From Clostridiaceae bacterium Marseille-Q4149 (GTDB lineage Bacteria; Bacillota; Clostridia; Oscillospirales; Oscillospiraceae), in NCBI GenBank assembly GCA_018228685.1, contig CP073691.1:2356001-2420000 (forward strand): 64,000 nucleotides of DNA, read 5' to 3'. Every line of letters starts with the position of its first letter. Within the stretch, counting starts at the first letter, position 1. Below, one piece after another: positions 41,728 to 50,033 of this stretch. The notes under the pieces were generated by a model. It did no database searches. It was not told the DNA's origin and saw only the letters and a program-made list of their open reading frames with translations. Position numbers and translations under genes: made by a program.

Positions 41728-42680
41728 CTCTTTTTCTCCTCAAACCGGGCATAGGCCTCGATGATGCGCTGGACCATCACATGCCGCACCACGTCGGCCT
41801 TGCCCAGCTGGCAGATGGACACGCCCTCCACCCCCTTCAGGACCTTCATGGCCTCCTTCAGGCCGCTGGGCTTGTCCCCGGGCAGGTCGATCTGGGTAAT
41901 GTCGCCGGTGATGACCACCTTGGAGCCGAAGCCCATCCGGGTCAGGAACATCTTCATCTGCTCCCGGCTGGTGTTCTGGGCCTCGTCCAGGATGATAAAG
42001 CTGTCGTCCAGGGTCCGGCCCCGCATATAGGCCAGAGGGGCTACCTCGATGTTGCCCCGCTCCAGATATTTCTGATACGTCTCCGCCCCCAGCATGTCAA
42101 ACAGGGCGTCGTACAACGGCCGCAGATAGGGGTCCACCTTGCTTTGCAGGTCGCCGGGCAGGAAGCCCAGCCGCTCCCCGGCCTCCACGGCGGGGCGGGT
42201 CAGGATGATGCGGTTGACCTGCTTGTCCCGGAAGGCGGCCACCGCCGCCGCCACCGCCAGATAGGTCTTGCCGGTTCCGGCGGGGCCCACGCCGATGGTG
42301 ACGGTGTCCTGCATGATGGCGTCCACATACTGCTTCTGGCCGATGGTCTTGGGCTTCACCGGCCGGCCCTTGGACGTGATGCAGATCACGTCCTGGGTCA
42401 GCTCGCCGATGCGCTCGGACTGGCCGCTGCGGCACAGGCCCACCACATACCGGACGTGCTGCTCGCTGATGCTCTCCCCCTTGGCGGACAGGGTCAGCAG
42501 GGCCTGCACGGCCTTCTCCGCCAGCATCACGTTCTCCGGCTCACCGGAGATCACCAGCTCGCCGCCCCGGTTCACCACCGTTACCTGGAATTCCGATTCC
42601 AGCAGGCGGATATTTTCGTCAAAGGAGCCAAACAGGTTGATGGCCTCCTCCATGCGCTCGATACCGATGCGCTGTTCCAT
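41724..42680 (-). CDS. phoH: PhoH-like ATPase
   Basis: 318 residues from ATG 42680 (MEQRIGIERMEEAINLFG), GGGGAGG before it. N-terminal KH-like region, then Walker A GPAGTGKTYLAVA and Walker B FIILDEAQN, plus RGRTLDDSFI. RNA-linked ATPase normally found with ybeY and yqfCD. Confidence 0.94.
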   Translation of the reverse strand: MEQRIGIERMEEAINLFGSFDENIRLLESEFQVTVVNRGGELVISGEPENVMLAEKAVQALLTLSAKGESISEQHVRYVVGLCRSGQSERIGELTQDVICITSKGRPVKPKTIGQKQYVDAIMQDTVTIGVGPAGTGKTYLAVAAAVAAFRDKQVNRIILTRPAVEAGERLGFLPGDLQSKVDPYLRPLYDALFDMLGAETYQKYLERGNIEVAPLAYMRGRTLDDSFIILDEAQNTSREQMKMFLTRMGFGSKVVITGDITQIDLPGDKPSGLKEAMKVLKGVEGVSICQLGKADVVRHVMVQRIIEAYARFEEKKR

Positions 42681-42711
42681 TGGGCATTCCTCCCCTTGTA
42701 TCTTCAAAAAT

Positions 42712-43899
42712 TTATTCCTTGGTCAGCGGGACCTCCCGGCCGATCTCCTCCAGGCACTCCGCCCGCAGGGTCACCGTCAGCCAGCCGTCCTGCTCCACCG
42801 CGTCCACCCGGACGCTTTCCGCCGTGCCGGTATCCGCCAGCAGCCGGGTCAGCCGGTCCCGCAGCAGGGCCTCACCCTCGTCCCGGGCCTCCCGGGTGCT
42901 GCGGGGAACGTCCGTGGACGGGCCATAGGCCGTCACCGTCTCCGCCGCCACCGTGATGGGCAGGCGCAGGCCCCAGGGCAGGCACACGGGCCTATACTGG
43001 GTTATTTTATCACAGTCGCCCCCCAATGTGCTACCCTTTGCGTATAATTTTATCCGCTTTTTGCCGATATCCAGGGCATACCGGGTCCGGGAGGACAGGG
43101 GGACCCCCCTCTGCCGCACCGTCAGGGGCACCTGGGCCGTCAGCTCGTACCAGGTCCTGGCCCACACCCGGCCCATGCCGTGCTGCCACCGCAGCCCCCC
43201 GTTGTCCAGGTCCACCGCCCCGGAGATCAGCAGCTGTCCCTGGGTCACGGTGTCCCCGGGAACCACGGCGGCCTGACCCCCCAGGGCCTCCACCCGGGTC
43301 ACAAGCCCCGGCCGCCGGGCCACCACGTTGGCCGGGCCGTCCTCCACCATGTCCTGCCCCCGGACCCGCTCCACCACCTGCACCCGGGCCACGCAGCCCC
43401 GGACGTTCACCGCCAGCCACACCACGTCCTCCAGCTCCAGCAGCACATGGTTGCGCATGTCCTTCTGGTCGATGTCCAGGCTCCGGGTGCCGATGGTGAT
43501 GCCGTAATCCTCCAATGCCCGTAAGACGGCCTCGTCCGGCACCGTCTCGTTGCCGCTGACCTGAAATTCCCAGATGGTGAAGTTCCCCTCCACCACCAGC
43601 AGCACCGTCAGCAGCGCCGCCGCCAGCAGTACATACCGCCGCCGCAGCCGCCGGGCCAGCAGGGGCGCCCCCTGCTCCCGCCGCACCGTGGCCGCGGCCC
43701 CCACCTGCTCCGCCGCCCGGCGCACCTGCGCCAGTCCCCGCCGGGTGGTGCGCAGGGTCAGCTCCACCGGCGACAGCCACCGTACGTCCCAGAAGGGCAC
43801 CTCCGCCCCGGCGCACAGGTTCACCACCCGCTCCGGGCAGCCGCTTTCGATATGGACCAGCACCTGGCCCCGCAGGAAGTTCACCGCCGCCTTATACAT
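42712..43899 (-). CDS. yqfD: sporulation protein YqfD
   Basis: 395 residues. N-terminal cytoplasmic part, a membrane helix near residue 90 (YVLLAAALLTVLLVVEG), then an extracytoplasmic domain with GTRSLDIDQKDMRNHVLLEL and ISGAVDLDNGG as in YqfD. Expressed in the mother cell under sigma-E in Bacillus. Overlaps yqfC by 8 nt. Confidence 0.9.
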   Translation of the reverse strand: MYKAAVNFLRGQVLVHIESGCPERVVNLCAGAEVPFWDVRWLSPVELTLRTTRRGLAQVRRAAEQVGAAATVRREQGAPLLARRLRRRYVLLAAALLTVLLVVEGNFTIWEFQVSGNETVPDEAVLRALEDYGITIGTRSLDIDQKDMRNHVLLELEDVVWLAVNVRGCVARVQVVERVRGQDMVEDGPANVVARRPGLVTRVEALGGQAAVVPGDTVTQGQLLISGAVDLDNGGLRWQHGMGRVWARTWYELTAQVPLTVRQRGVPLSSRTRYALDIGKKRIKLYAKGSTLGGDCDKITQYRPVCLPWGLRLPITVAAETVTAYGPSTDVPRSTREARDEGEALLRDRLTRLLADTGTAESVRVDAVEQDGWLTVTLRAECLEEIGREVPLTKE

Positions 43900-44188
43900 G
43901 GCCGCCTCCCGGCCGCAGCTCCACCGCGGCGATGCGGCCCCGCAGCCGCAGCTCCTCCTCCGTCATGGCCACCAGCTGCAGCTCCGTGCCGATCACCCGC
44001 ACCGTCAGGCTCCCGCCGCCGATCTCCACGGTTTCCGTGCTGTATGACAGCACCCCCCGGTGCCGGCACATGAAAAACTCCCGCTCGCCTATCAGCTCCA
44101 TATGCGGCACCCCCGCCGGGATATCCCCCGGCAGGTCCAGCCGCTCCATAGCCGCCTGGCCCGCCCGGGTCAGCCACCCTCTCTCCAT
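43892..44188 (-). CDS. yqfC: sporulation protein YqfC
   Basis: 98 residues from ATG 44188 (MERGWLTRAGQAAMERLDLP); an in-frame extension lacks a ribosome site. Contains FFMCRHRGVLSYSTETVEI and GTELQLVAMTEEELRLRG, the core of YqfC. Mother-cell sporulation gene, first of the yqfC-yqfD-phoH-ybeY row. Confidence 0.9.
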   Translation of the reverse strand: MERGWLTRAGQAAMERLDLPGDIPAGVPHMELIGEREFFMCRHRGVLSYSTETVEIGGGSLTVRVIGTELQLVAMTEEELRLRGRIAAVELRPGGGHV

Positions 44189-44220
44189 GCCGCGCCACCG
44201 CCTTTCTCCCGATTCCGTAA

Positions 44221-44276
44221 ACCCTATGCGCGCCGCCGGAAAAACTTGCAAGTCCCACCGCCGGGGCGCATACAGT
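44221..44276. promoter_or_regulatory. possible divergent sporulation promoters between yqfC and the ylbJ-like gene
   Basis: A 10 bp palindrome ACTTGCAAGT (44244-44253) lies between two -10-like elements placed symmetrically 15 bp away: CATACAGT (44269-44276) for the plus strand and CATAGGGT (44221-44228) for the minus strand. CATACAnT is the sigma-E -10 type, and both flanking genes are sporulation genes. The -35 match is weak. Confidence 0.4.
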
Positions 44277-44295
44277 GGCCATGGAGGTGAGGGAT

Positions 44296-45183
44296 ATGAA
44301 GGGAAAGCTGGCGGCCTGGGGATGCCTGGCGGCTCTTGGACTGCTGCTGGCCCGGTCGGCGGAGGCGGCCCAGGCCGTCCGGGATGGGCTGGCCCTGTGC
44401 GCCGGATCGGTGATCCCGGCGCTGTTTCCGTTTCTGGCGGTGTCGGGCCTGCTGACGGCGCTGGACGCCGGGGAATCTCCGGCTCTGGGGCCTCTGGCCC
44501 GGCTGCTGGGGTGCAGCCAAGCCGGAGCTCGGGCCTTTCTCCTGGGCCTTACGGGCAGCTATCCCGTGGGGGCCCGCACCGTGGCCCAGCTGTATCGCCG
44601 GGGCGGGATCTCCCGGCGGGAGGCCGGCCGCCTGCTGCTGTTTTCCAACAACTGCGGCCCGGCGTTTATCCTGGGGGTGGCGGGGCTGGGCTGCTTCGGC
44701 AGCCTCCGGGCCGGGGTGCTGCTGTGGGGGGTGCATATTCTGGCGGCGCTGGTCATAGCCCTGGCCCTGCCCCGGCGGGCGGCGGAGCCGCCGGAACGTC
44801 CCGGCTCTGTTCCGGCCCGTCCCCCCCTTGTCCCGGCTCTGATCGCCGCCGTGCGGGACGCCGCCGGGACCATGGTGTACATCTGCGGCTTCGTGGTGTT
44901 CTTTCTGGTGCTGCTGCGGGTGTTGGGCCGGGTCACGGGTCTGAGCCACCCGGTGCTGTCGGGAGCGGTGGAGCTGACCCAGGGGATCCTGGCCCTGCCC
45001 CATACCCGCCGGGGCTTCGTGTGGGCGGCGGGCCTGCTGGGCTGGGGCGGCCTGTCGGTCCACGGGCAGTCCGCCGCCGTGCTGTCCGGCACGGACCTGC
45101 CCATGGGGCCGTATCTGGCGGCCAAGGCCGCCCACGCCGCCGTGTCCGTCCTGCTGGCCTGGCCGGTGAGCATGTGCCTGTGA
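44296..45183 (+). CDS. YlbJ-like sporulation integral membrane protein
   Basis: 295 residues from ATG 44296 with GGAGGTGA before it. Eight or so helices with the Gate/nucleoside-recognition pattern: SVIPALFPFLAVSGLL, LTGSYPVGARTVAQLY, LLFSNNCGPAFILGVAG and LGWGGLSVHGQSAAVL. YlbJ-type proteins are sigma-E dependent mother-cell membrane proteins needed for spore cortex formation. Confidence 0.85.
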   Translation: MKGKLAAWGCLAALGLLLARSAEAAQAVRDGLALCAGSVIPALFPFLAVSGLLTALDAGESPALGPLARLLGCSQAGARAFLLGLTGSYPVGARTVAQLYRRGGISRREAGRLLLFSNNCGPAFILGVAGLGCFGSLRAGVLLWGVHILAALVIALALPRRAAEPPERPGSVPARPPLVPALIAAVRDAAGTMVYICGFVVFFLVLLRVLGRVTGLSHPVLSGAVELTQGILALPHTRRGFVWAAGLLGWGGLSVHGQSAAVLSGTDLPMGPYLAAKAAHAAVSVLLAWPVSMCL

Positions 45184-45213
45184 AAAAAGAACGCACCTGG
45201 CGGTGCGTTCTTT
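45184..45213. terminator. bidirectional terminator between the ylbJ-like and pucR genes
   Basis: AAAGAACGCAC / GTGCGTTCTTT stem, A/T-flanked on both sides, between converging genes. Confidence 0.85.
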
Positions 45214-45259
45214 GAGGACAAAAGCCCTGCAGCCTGATTTGTCTGCTATGCACGGTTTA

Positions 45260-46456
45260 TTATGACCGCTTGCAGATATCCGGCCTCTGCCTGTAAAGAT
45301 ACAGCGCCGTTTGCAGGGCCAGTCTTGCATCGCCCTCGGGCTGTCCGCCGGGGAGTATGCCCCACAGCTGATGCAGGCGATAGGCAACCGTGTTGTAGTG
45401 CAGGTGCATCAGCTGGGCCATCTGCCGCTGGTTGCCGAAGCAGACAAACCAGCATTCCAGCGTGTCCAGCAGTTCGCGCCGCCGCCCGGACTCCTGGCAA
45501 AAAATCGGCGCCAGGTGATCCCGGACATAGGAGGCAATGGCCGCCTCCGGCGAATCGCTGCCAATCATCCGCACCACCCCTGCCGGGTCATCCGTCAGGC
45601 AGGAAATCCCCTGCGCACGCGCCATTTGCAGCGCCGTGCGGGCGCTGTCATCGGCCCGGAGCAATCCGCAGATTCCGGCATATGGCCGCCCGATGCCGCA
45701 GGAGCTTCTCTCCGGGCATCCGGCGGTGAACATCTTCGCTATACGGGAAAAGCTCTCCTCTGCGGCAGGATCATCCCCACACGCCAGCAGGATCACCAAC
45801 TCTCCATCCAGCACAGCGGCCCAGACCTGGACACCTGCCTGTCGGAAGCAGTGAACCGCCTCGTGCATCAGGCGGCGTTTTTCCGATGCGGCTGCCTCGA
45901 TGTGCAGGCGCAGGATCATGTGTGGCTGTTCGGGGTTTATGTCCAGCTCCCGAGCCGTTTGCAGGGCGGCGCTGTCGGAAAGCGGAGCGCTCAGCAGCTG
46001 GGCAAGGCACAGCGCTTCTCTCCGTTCCTGCTCGGCCGGAATCTGCCGCCGGGCAATCTCCTGGGACACGGCGCTGGCCAGGTCCGAAAATCTCGCCTGT
46101 GCCGGAAGCGCGATCAGCGGAAGGGACAGCCGGTCTGCCGCCTCCACCAGCCCGGCAGGCATAACATCCGGCAGATATCTGCCGGCCTTAATGCAGACGC
46201 CGGACAGTCCGCAGCGTTCCGCCGTGGGCAGCAGAGCATCAACGGCCTGCTGATCCCCGGCAATGGAAAAGCCGGTGGTGATAAGCAGTTCACCGGCAGA
46301 GAGCCAGCGGGAATAGTCCGGCGTATCCGTCAGGTTGACTCCCCGCACAAGGCGGTCAAGTCCTGCATGGCCGCCGCAGACTCGACTGCAGCTGAAGCTC
46401 GGGAGCCTCAGAAGCTCCTCCACAGTGGGATATCGGTCAAAATGGCTCAAGTCCAT
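45260..46456 (-). CDS. PucR-family transcriptional regulator
   Basis: 398 residues. N-terminal PucR ligand-binding domain (LTDTPDYSRWLSAGELLITTG, GVCIKAGRYLPDV), a GGDEF-like central part, and C-terminal HTH_30 (MHLHYNTVAYRLHQLWGI). Such regulators usually activate purine, amine or amino-acid catabolism genes. Divergent from the 59-residue protein gene, with a perfect inverted repeat in its leader. No catabolic enzyme is next to it. Confidence 0.9.
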   Translation of the reverse strand: MDLSHFDRYPTVEELLRLPSFSCSRVCGGHAGLDRLVRGVNLTDTPDYSRWLSAGELLITTGFSIAGDQQAVDALLPTAERCGLSGVCIKAGRYLPDVMPAGLVEAADRLSLPLIALPAQARFSDLASAVSQEIARRQIPAEQERREALCLAQLLSAPLSDSAALQTARELDINPEQPHMILRLHIEAAASEKRRLMHEAVHCFRQAGVQVWAAVLDGELVILLACGDDPAAEESFSRIAKMFTAGCPERSSCGIGRPYAGICGLLRADDSARTALQMARAQGISCLTDDPAGVVRMIGSDSPEAAIASYVRDHLAPIFCQESGRRRELLDTLECWFVCFGNQRQMAQLMHLHYNTVAYRLHQLWGILPGGQPEGDARLALQTALYLYRQRPDICKRS

Positions 46457-46479
46457 AGCTGCTCCTTCTTCTGGTTCTC

Positions 46480-46500
46480 CTTTGTGATACCTTCACAAAG
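46480..46500. promoter_or_regulatory. inverted repeat operator upstream of pucR
   Basis: CTTTGTGA (46480-46487) and TCACAAAG (46493-46500) form a perfect 8 bp inverted repeat around TACCT, 24 bp before the pucR start. A natural autoregulatory or PucR binding site. Confidence 0.6.
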
Positions 46501-46603
46501 ATATCGCAAAAGTTCCCGTCCATTCCACATAGCCGCCGCTTCCCGCCGAATGTATAATTCATGACATCCGGAAACGGAATCTATCAATAGGGAGGCGTCA
46601 ACT

Positions 46604-46783
46604 ATGACCCAGAATACTACAAAAAAGCCCGCCTGTAAAGAGGTCGGACAGCCGATGCAGGACCGCAGCCGCCTGCGGACGGACTCACGGCAGTGCGCCT
46701 TGGAGAAGCAGGAAGCGATCTCCGAGCATGCCCGGCGCTGTACAGATGCCGGACCGGCACAAGCCATGCGCTGCTATGGCTAA
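46604..46783 (+). CDS. 59-residue protein of unknown function, divergent from pucR
   Basis: ATG 46604 preceded by GGGAGG at 8 nt; TAA at 46781. The protein is basic and helical with four cysteines (C11, C31, C46, C57), no signal or membrane segment (starts MTQNTTKKPACKEVGQ, ends AQAMRCYG). A TATAAT box (near 46554) lacks a clear -35, fitting activator control by the adjacent PucR protein, and a strong terminator follows directly. Its own promoter, ribosome site and terminator argue for a real gene. Not recognised. Confidence 0.65.
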   Translation: MTQNTTKKPACKEVGQPMQDRSRLRTDSRQCALEKQEAISEHARRCTDAGPAQAMRCYG

Positions 46784-46786
46784 AGC

Positions 46787-46831
46787 TGCTGCGAGCCAGC
46801 CCGTGGGCCGACTCGCAGCAACAGATTTTTT
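46787..46831 (+). terminator. terminator of the 59-residue protein gene
   Basis: TGCTGCGAG (46787-46795) / CTCGCAGCA (46812-46820) stem followed by ACAGATTTTTT. Confidence 0.85.
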
Positions 46832-46846
46832 GCGTATCGGGATGCT

Positions 46847-48037
46847 TTATCTTGCGTTATAGGCCCGGATGCCCAGGGCCAGCAGGTCCATGGCCCGCTC
46901 CAGGTCCTCCTGCTTGAGCACATAGGCGATGCGGATCTCGCTGCGGCCCCGGCCGGGGGTGGCATAGAAGGGCTCGCCCGGAGCGAACATCACGGTGTCG
47001 CCGTTGTCCTCGAACTCCTCCAGCAGCCAGCGCTGGAAGGTGTCGGCGTCGTCCACCGGCAGGTGGGCCATGACGTAGAACGCCCCCTTGGGACACTCGC
47101 AGATGACGCCGGGGATGGCCTGGAGCTTCTGCATCACCGTATCCCGGCGGCGCTTATACTCCTCCCGCACGGCGGCAAAATACTCCGGGCCCACGTCGTA
47201 CAGGGCGGCGGAGGCCACCTGGTCCAGGGTGGGCACCGACAGGCGGCACTGGGCATACTTCATGGCGTGGGCCATCAGCTCCCGGTTCCGGGTGATCAGG
47301 CAGCCGATGCGGGCGCCGCAGGCGGAGAACCGTTTGGACACGGTGTCGATGACGATGACGTTTTCCGCCGCGTCCGCAAACTGACCCATGGACTGCAGAG
47401 GCTCCCCGGCGTAGACAAACTCCCGGTACGCCTCGTCGCCGATGATGAACAGGCCGTGCTCCTTGGCCACGTCCACCAGCATGCGCATTTCCTCCGGCGT
47501 CAGTACTACGCCGGTGGGATTGCCGGGGTTGGTGCAGACGATGGCCCGGGTGTGCTCATTGATCTCGGCCTCGATGCGGGCCCGGTCGGCATAGCGATAA
47601 CCCTCATGGGGGCTGGTGGGAATGGGGTGGATGGACGCGCCGCAGGTGCACACCATGGTGTTGTAGTTGGGATAGAAGGGCTCGGGAATCAGGATCTCGT
47701 CGCCGTCGTCGAGAATGCAGTTGAAGGCGATCTGCAGGGCCTCGGAGCCGCCGTTGGTGATGAGAATATCCCCGGCGTCGAAGTGCATGTCCAGCTTGTC
47801 ATAGTAATGCCGGATGGCGTCGATGAGCACCGGCATGCCGGGGGAGGGGGCATACTCCAGCACCGGCAGGTCAAAATGCCGCACGGCCTCGAAATACGCC
47901 TTGGGGGTCTCGATGTCCGGCTGGCCGATGTTCAGGTGATAGATCTTTCTGCCCTTGGCCTCCGCCGCCACGGCGTAGGGATGGAACTTCCGCATGGGGG
48001 ACAGGCCGCATTTCTGGACCTTGCTGGAGAATTTCAT
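46847..48037 (-). CDS. pyridoxal phosphate-dependent aminotransferase, class I/II
   Basis: 396 residues from ATG 48037 (MKFSSKVQKCGLSPMRKF), GGAGG upstream. AspC-like fold type I: LNIGQPDIETP, ITNGGSEALQIAF, CTNPGNPTGVVL, and the PLP-binding Lys in DTVSKRFSACGARIG. Aspartate or aromatic/branched aminotransferase; substrate not decidable. Confidence 0.9.
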   Translation of the reverse strand: MKFSSKVQKCGLSPMRKFHPYAVAAEAKGRKIYHLNIGQPDIETPKAYFEAVRHFDLPVLEYAPSPGMPVLIDAIRHYYDKLDMHFDAGDILITNGGSEALQIAFNCILDDGDEILIPEPFYPNYNTMVCTCGASIHPIPTSPHEGYRYADRARIEAEINEHTRAIVCTNPGNPTGVVLTPEEMRMLVDVAKEHGLFIIGDEAYREFVYAGEPLQSMGQFADAAENVIVIDTVSKRFSACGARIGCLITRNRELMAHAMKYAQCRLSVPTLDQVASAALYDVGPEYFAAVREEYKRRRDTVMQKLQAIPGVICECPKGAFYVMAHLPVDDADTFQRWLLEEFEDNGDTVMFAPGEPFYATPGRGRSEIRIAYVLKQEDLERAMDLLALGIRAYNAR

Positions 48038-48091
48038 ATCAGGTGACCTCCTACACACTTTTAACAGAATTGGGTACCCTTTCTACCCTCC

Positions 48092-48119
48092 ATCTTAGCG
48101 TATTTTCCGCAAAAGTCAA
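48092..48119 (-). promoter_or_regulatory. promoter of the aminotransferase gene
   Basis: Minus-strand TTGACT (48114-48119), 16 bp spacer, TAAGAT (48092-48097). Confidence 0.6.
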
Positions 48120-48162
48120 CCTTGAGTTTTTATGGCGGGGAAAGTGCGTGAAAAAGCAAAAG

Positions 48163-48190
48163 GAGACGGGCCTCGGCCCGTCTCTTTTTG
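48163..48190. terminator. terminator at the left edge of the AT-rich island
   Basis: GAGACGGGCC (48163-48172) / GGCCCGTCTC (48175-48184) with a two-base loop, T-rich on both strands. It shields the aminotransferase promoter from island transcription. Its right arm is part of the long direct repeat. Confidence 0.85.
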
Positions 48191-48295
48191 TTAAGACTGT
48201 AATATTGCAATTTCTTCACCGAACCCTGCCATCAATGAAAATCCACAAAGAATCTGACCTGTATCGGCCGCCTGCGATTTCTGTTATCCGGCATA
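48172..48295. repeat. 124 bp direct repeat, copy A
   Basis: 48172-48295 matches 49289-49412 with a single mismatch (48289/49406). On the minus strand each copy starts with a truncated mobC-like gene start. The 1117 bp between equivalent points holds the GNAT gene. Confidence 0.92.
48232..48294 (-). pseudogene. truncated mobC-like gene start, copy A
   Basis: AAGGAG then ATG 48294 encodes MPDNRNRRRPIQVRFFVD followed by FH and a stop. The basic RRRPIQVRFFV opening resembles the N-terminus of MobC-type relaxosome proteins of clostridial mobilizable elements, which continue for about 100 more residues; here the frame is cut after residue 18. Identical protein to copy B. Confidence 0.6.
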
Positions 48296-48305
48296 GGTGT
48301 CTCCT

Positions 48306-48812
48306 TCACTCATAACTGACAAAATCCTGCTCAACCAGCGCATAATCAACCGATGATTGAAGCCGACCGAACTGGTCTTTCCAAGAATCGATATTGGTTC
48401 GTATCTTGCGGAATCCAAGTAATTCGTAAACGTGCTGCGCTCTTGTGTTCGTCAAGTTCGTATCGAGGATGATTTCGGCATAGCCGTTTCTGAAGAGCCA
48501 ACGGATCAGCATACTCAAAACCTTTCTGCCAACACCACGGTTCTGACAATCGGTTTCGCAGATCTTAATGCCAATTTCTGCAACTCCATCTGACGCATTG
48601 TGGTAATTGCACTCGCCAATCAGACGGTCGCTTTCCTCAACGACCAGAAGACCATTTCTAAGTCCTTTTACAACTTCTTCCTCGGTCGTTCCCAGACCGT
48701 TGGGAAAGCCTGCGTGTGCCATCACAGCACCATCATTCCACCAAGCGGCAAGCTGCTTCGCATCGGTAACCTCGGCTTGGCGGATTGTTAGGTTTTTATG
48801 TTGTATTCTCAC
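48306..48812 (-). CDS. GNAT-family N-acetyltransferase
   Basis: 168 residues from GTG 48812 with AGGAG 7 nt upstream. Acetyl-CoA signature CQNRGVGRKVLSMLIRW near residue 88, and the C-terminal ILDTNLTNTRAQHVYELLGF typical of RimJ/RimL-like and small-molecule acetyltransferases. A promoter TTGAAA-18-TAAAAT (48858-48887) precedes it. Lower GC than the flanks, fitting horizontal cargo. Confidence 0.88.
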   Translation of the reverse strand: MRIQHKNLTIRQAEVTDAKQLAAWWNDGAVMAHAGFPNGLGTTEEEVVKGLRNGLLVVEESDRLIGECNYHNASDGVAEIGIKICETDCQNRGVGRKVLSMLIRWLFRNGYAEIILDTNLTNTRAQHVYELLGFRKIRTNIDSWKDQFGRLQSSVDYALVEQDFVSYE

Positions 48813-49288
48813 TTGGTTACTCCTTGCCCTGTCTCCCGACTGTTAGTGTGTACACATATTTTATCACAAGGATAGCTCTGTTTTCAATAGAATACTCGGA
48901 ATTTAACACCCTAAAATGTAACTTTTCTGCGAATGAAAGTTGATTTTCAGTTTCCACCGTGTCGAACATACTCTGCATCGAAATACCCGCCTATCGACTT
49001 TGCGGTTTTGTGGGGTGTTTTGCACAATCGTAAATATACGCACTCCCCAGCGAACGGTATCCGCTATGCAGCGATTCGCTGTTTCACAAAAGAACCGCAC
49101 AGAGGCGATAGCTATTTCACCCTTTTCGTTATCCTTGCTTTACAGCGCAAAACAGGTGATTCTCAACCCTTAGATGTAAAAACAGGCGGCATCCAACCGA
49201 AGTTGAATGTCGCCTGTTTTGTCCAATCCTGTTTCGCAGTTGCCGATTTCGTAATTCTCTCAAATTACTGTCTTATCGGCACACGCCT
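48813..49288. other. AT-rich non-coding spacer with one terminator
   Basis: About 475 bp without a convincing gene. It contains the GNAT promoter and a hairpin AAAACAGGCG / CGCCTGTTTT (49179-49188 and 49211-49220) that is U-flanked on both strands and can end the NUDIX transcript. Confidence 0.6.
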
Positions 49289-49412
49289 CTCGGCCCGTCT
49301 CTTTTTGTTAAGACTGTAATATTGCAATTTCTTCACCGAACCCTGCCATCAATGAAAATCCACAAAGAATCTGACCTGTATCGGCCGCCTGCGATTTCTG
49401 TTATCTGGCATA
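49289..49412. repeat. 124 bp direct repeat, copy B
   Basis: Second copy of 48172-48295, one mismatch. It lacks the left arm of the terminator hairpin present at copy A. Confidence 0.92.
49349..49411 (-). pseudogene. truncated mobC-like gene start, copy B
   Basis: ATG 49411, same 20-residue product as copy A; AGGAG lies about 12 nt upstream. It follows directly after the NUDIX stop codon in the same direction. Confidence 0.6.
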
Positions 49413-49435
49413 GATGCTATCCCGCTCCTGTTCAG

Positions 49436-49912
49436 TTATCTCTCGTCCGTAGTGAAATGCTTTATCATATTCGTTGGATTTTTCAATTCTGTTTTGAAAA
49501 ATTGGGGATACATCGGAATATCCTCGTCCAGCGAAACCCACACCAAGTGTTCTTTGCTGCTGCCTTCCATGAAACTCTCGCTGACCGGCGCAAAGGTATC
49601 AGGCACTTTCATATAGAAGATAAGCGAAATCTCATAAACTAGCTTGTTCCGCTTGGAAGGCGCATCGCCATAGAAATAGATTTCGTGCACAAAGCCAAGA
49701 CGATCAATTTCCATCTGAACGCCTGTTTCCTCCAACACCTCACGGACTACGGCCTCTTCTGCTGTTTCACCGAATTTTACCCTGCCGCCAACGGAGTAGA
49801 GATAGTCTCTGTCATTGCCAACCATCAAAAGCTTTCCATCCTTCATGATGATTGCGCCGACACGAATATTCAAAATCCCATCGTCACAGGCTACGCACAT
49901 ATCTTTGTTCAT
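49436..49912 (-). CDS. NUDIX hydrolase
   Basis: 158 residues from ATG 49912 (MNKDMCVACDDGILNIRVG), AGAGGTAG before it. Complete NUDIX box GGRVKFGETAEEAVVREVLEE plus TGV, with Mg2+-binding REVLEE. Substrate unknown. AT-richer than the chromosome around it; part of the cargo island. Confidence 0.9.
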   Translation of the reverse strand: MNKDMCVACDDGILNIRVGAIIMKDGKLLMVGNDRDYLYSVGGRVKFGETAEEAVVREVLEETGVQMEIDRLGFVHEIYFYGDAPSKRNKLVYEISLIFYMKVPDTFAPVSESFMEGSSKEHLVWVSLDEDIPMYPQFFKTELKNPTNMIKHFTTDER

Positions 49913-49961
49913 TGTTTTTCTACCTCTGCACACAGTTTCAGTGCTGTCATTTTTGCTTTTA

Positions 49962-50033
49962 TCAAGCAAAGTCCTTTTCATCTACGAAAAATTTGACCTG
50001 TATCGGTCGCCTGCGATTCCTGTTATCCGGCAA
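49962..50033 (-). pseudogene. truncated mobC-like gene start, copy C
   Basis: TTG 50033, preceded by GAGGGCGG, encodes LPDNRNRRRPIQVKFFVD then EKDFA and a stop: the same start as copies A and B but with DEK continuing five residues further and several silent changes. It overlaps the stop of the upstream cargo gene by 11 nt. It is the oldest or most diverged of the three copies. Confidence 0.6.

Noticed and set aside
48172-50033. Integron gene-cassette array with attC sites
   Set aside because: Repeats lack the GTTRRRY and RYYYAAC core sites and instead encode the start of a mobC-like gene; no integrase is seen.
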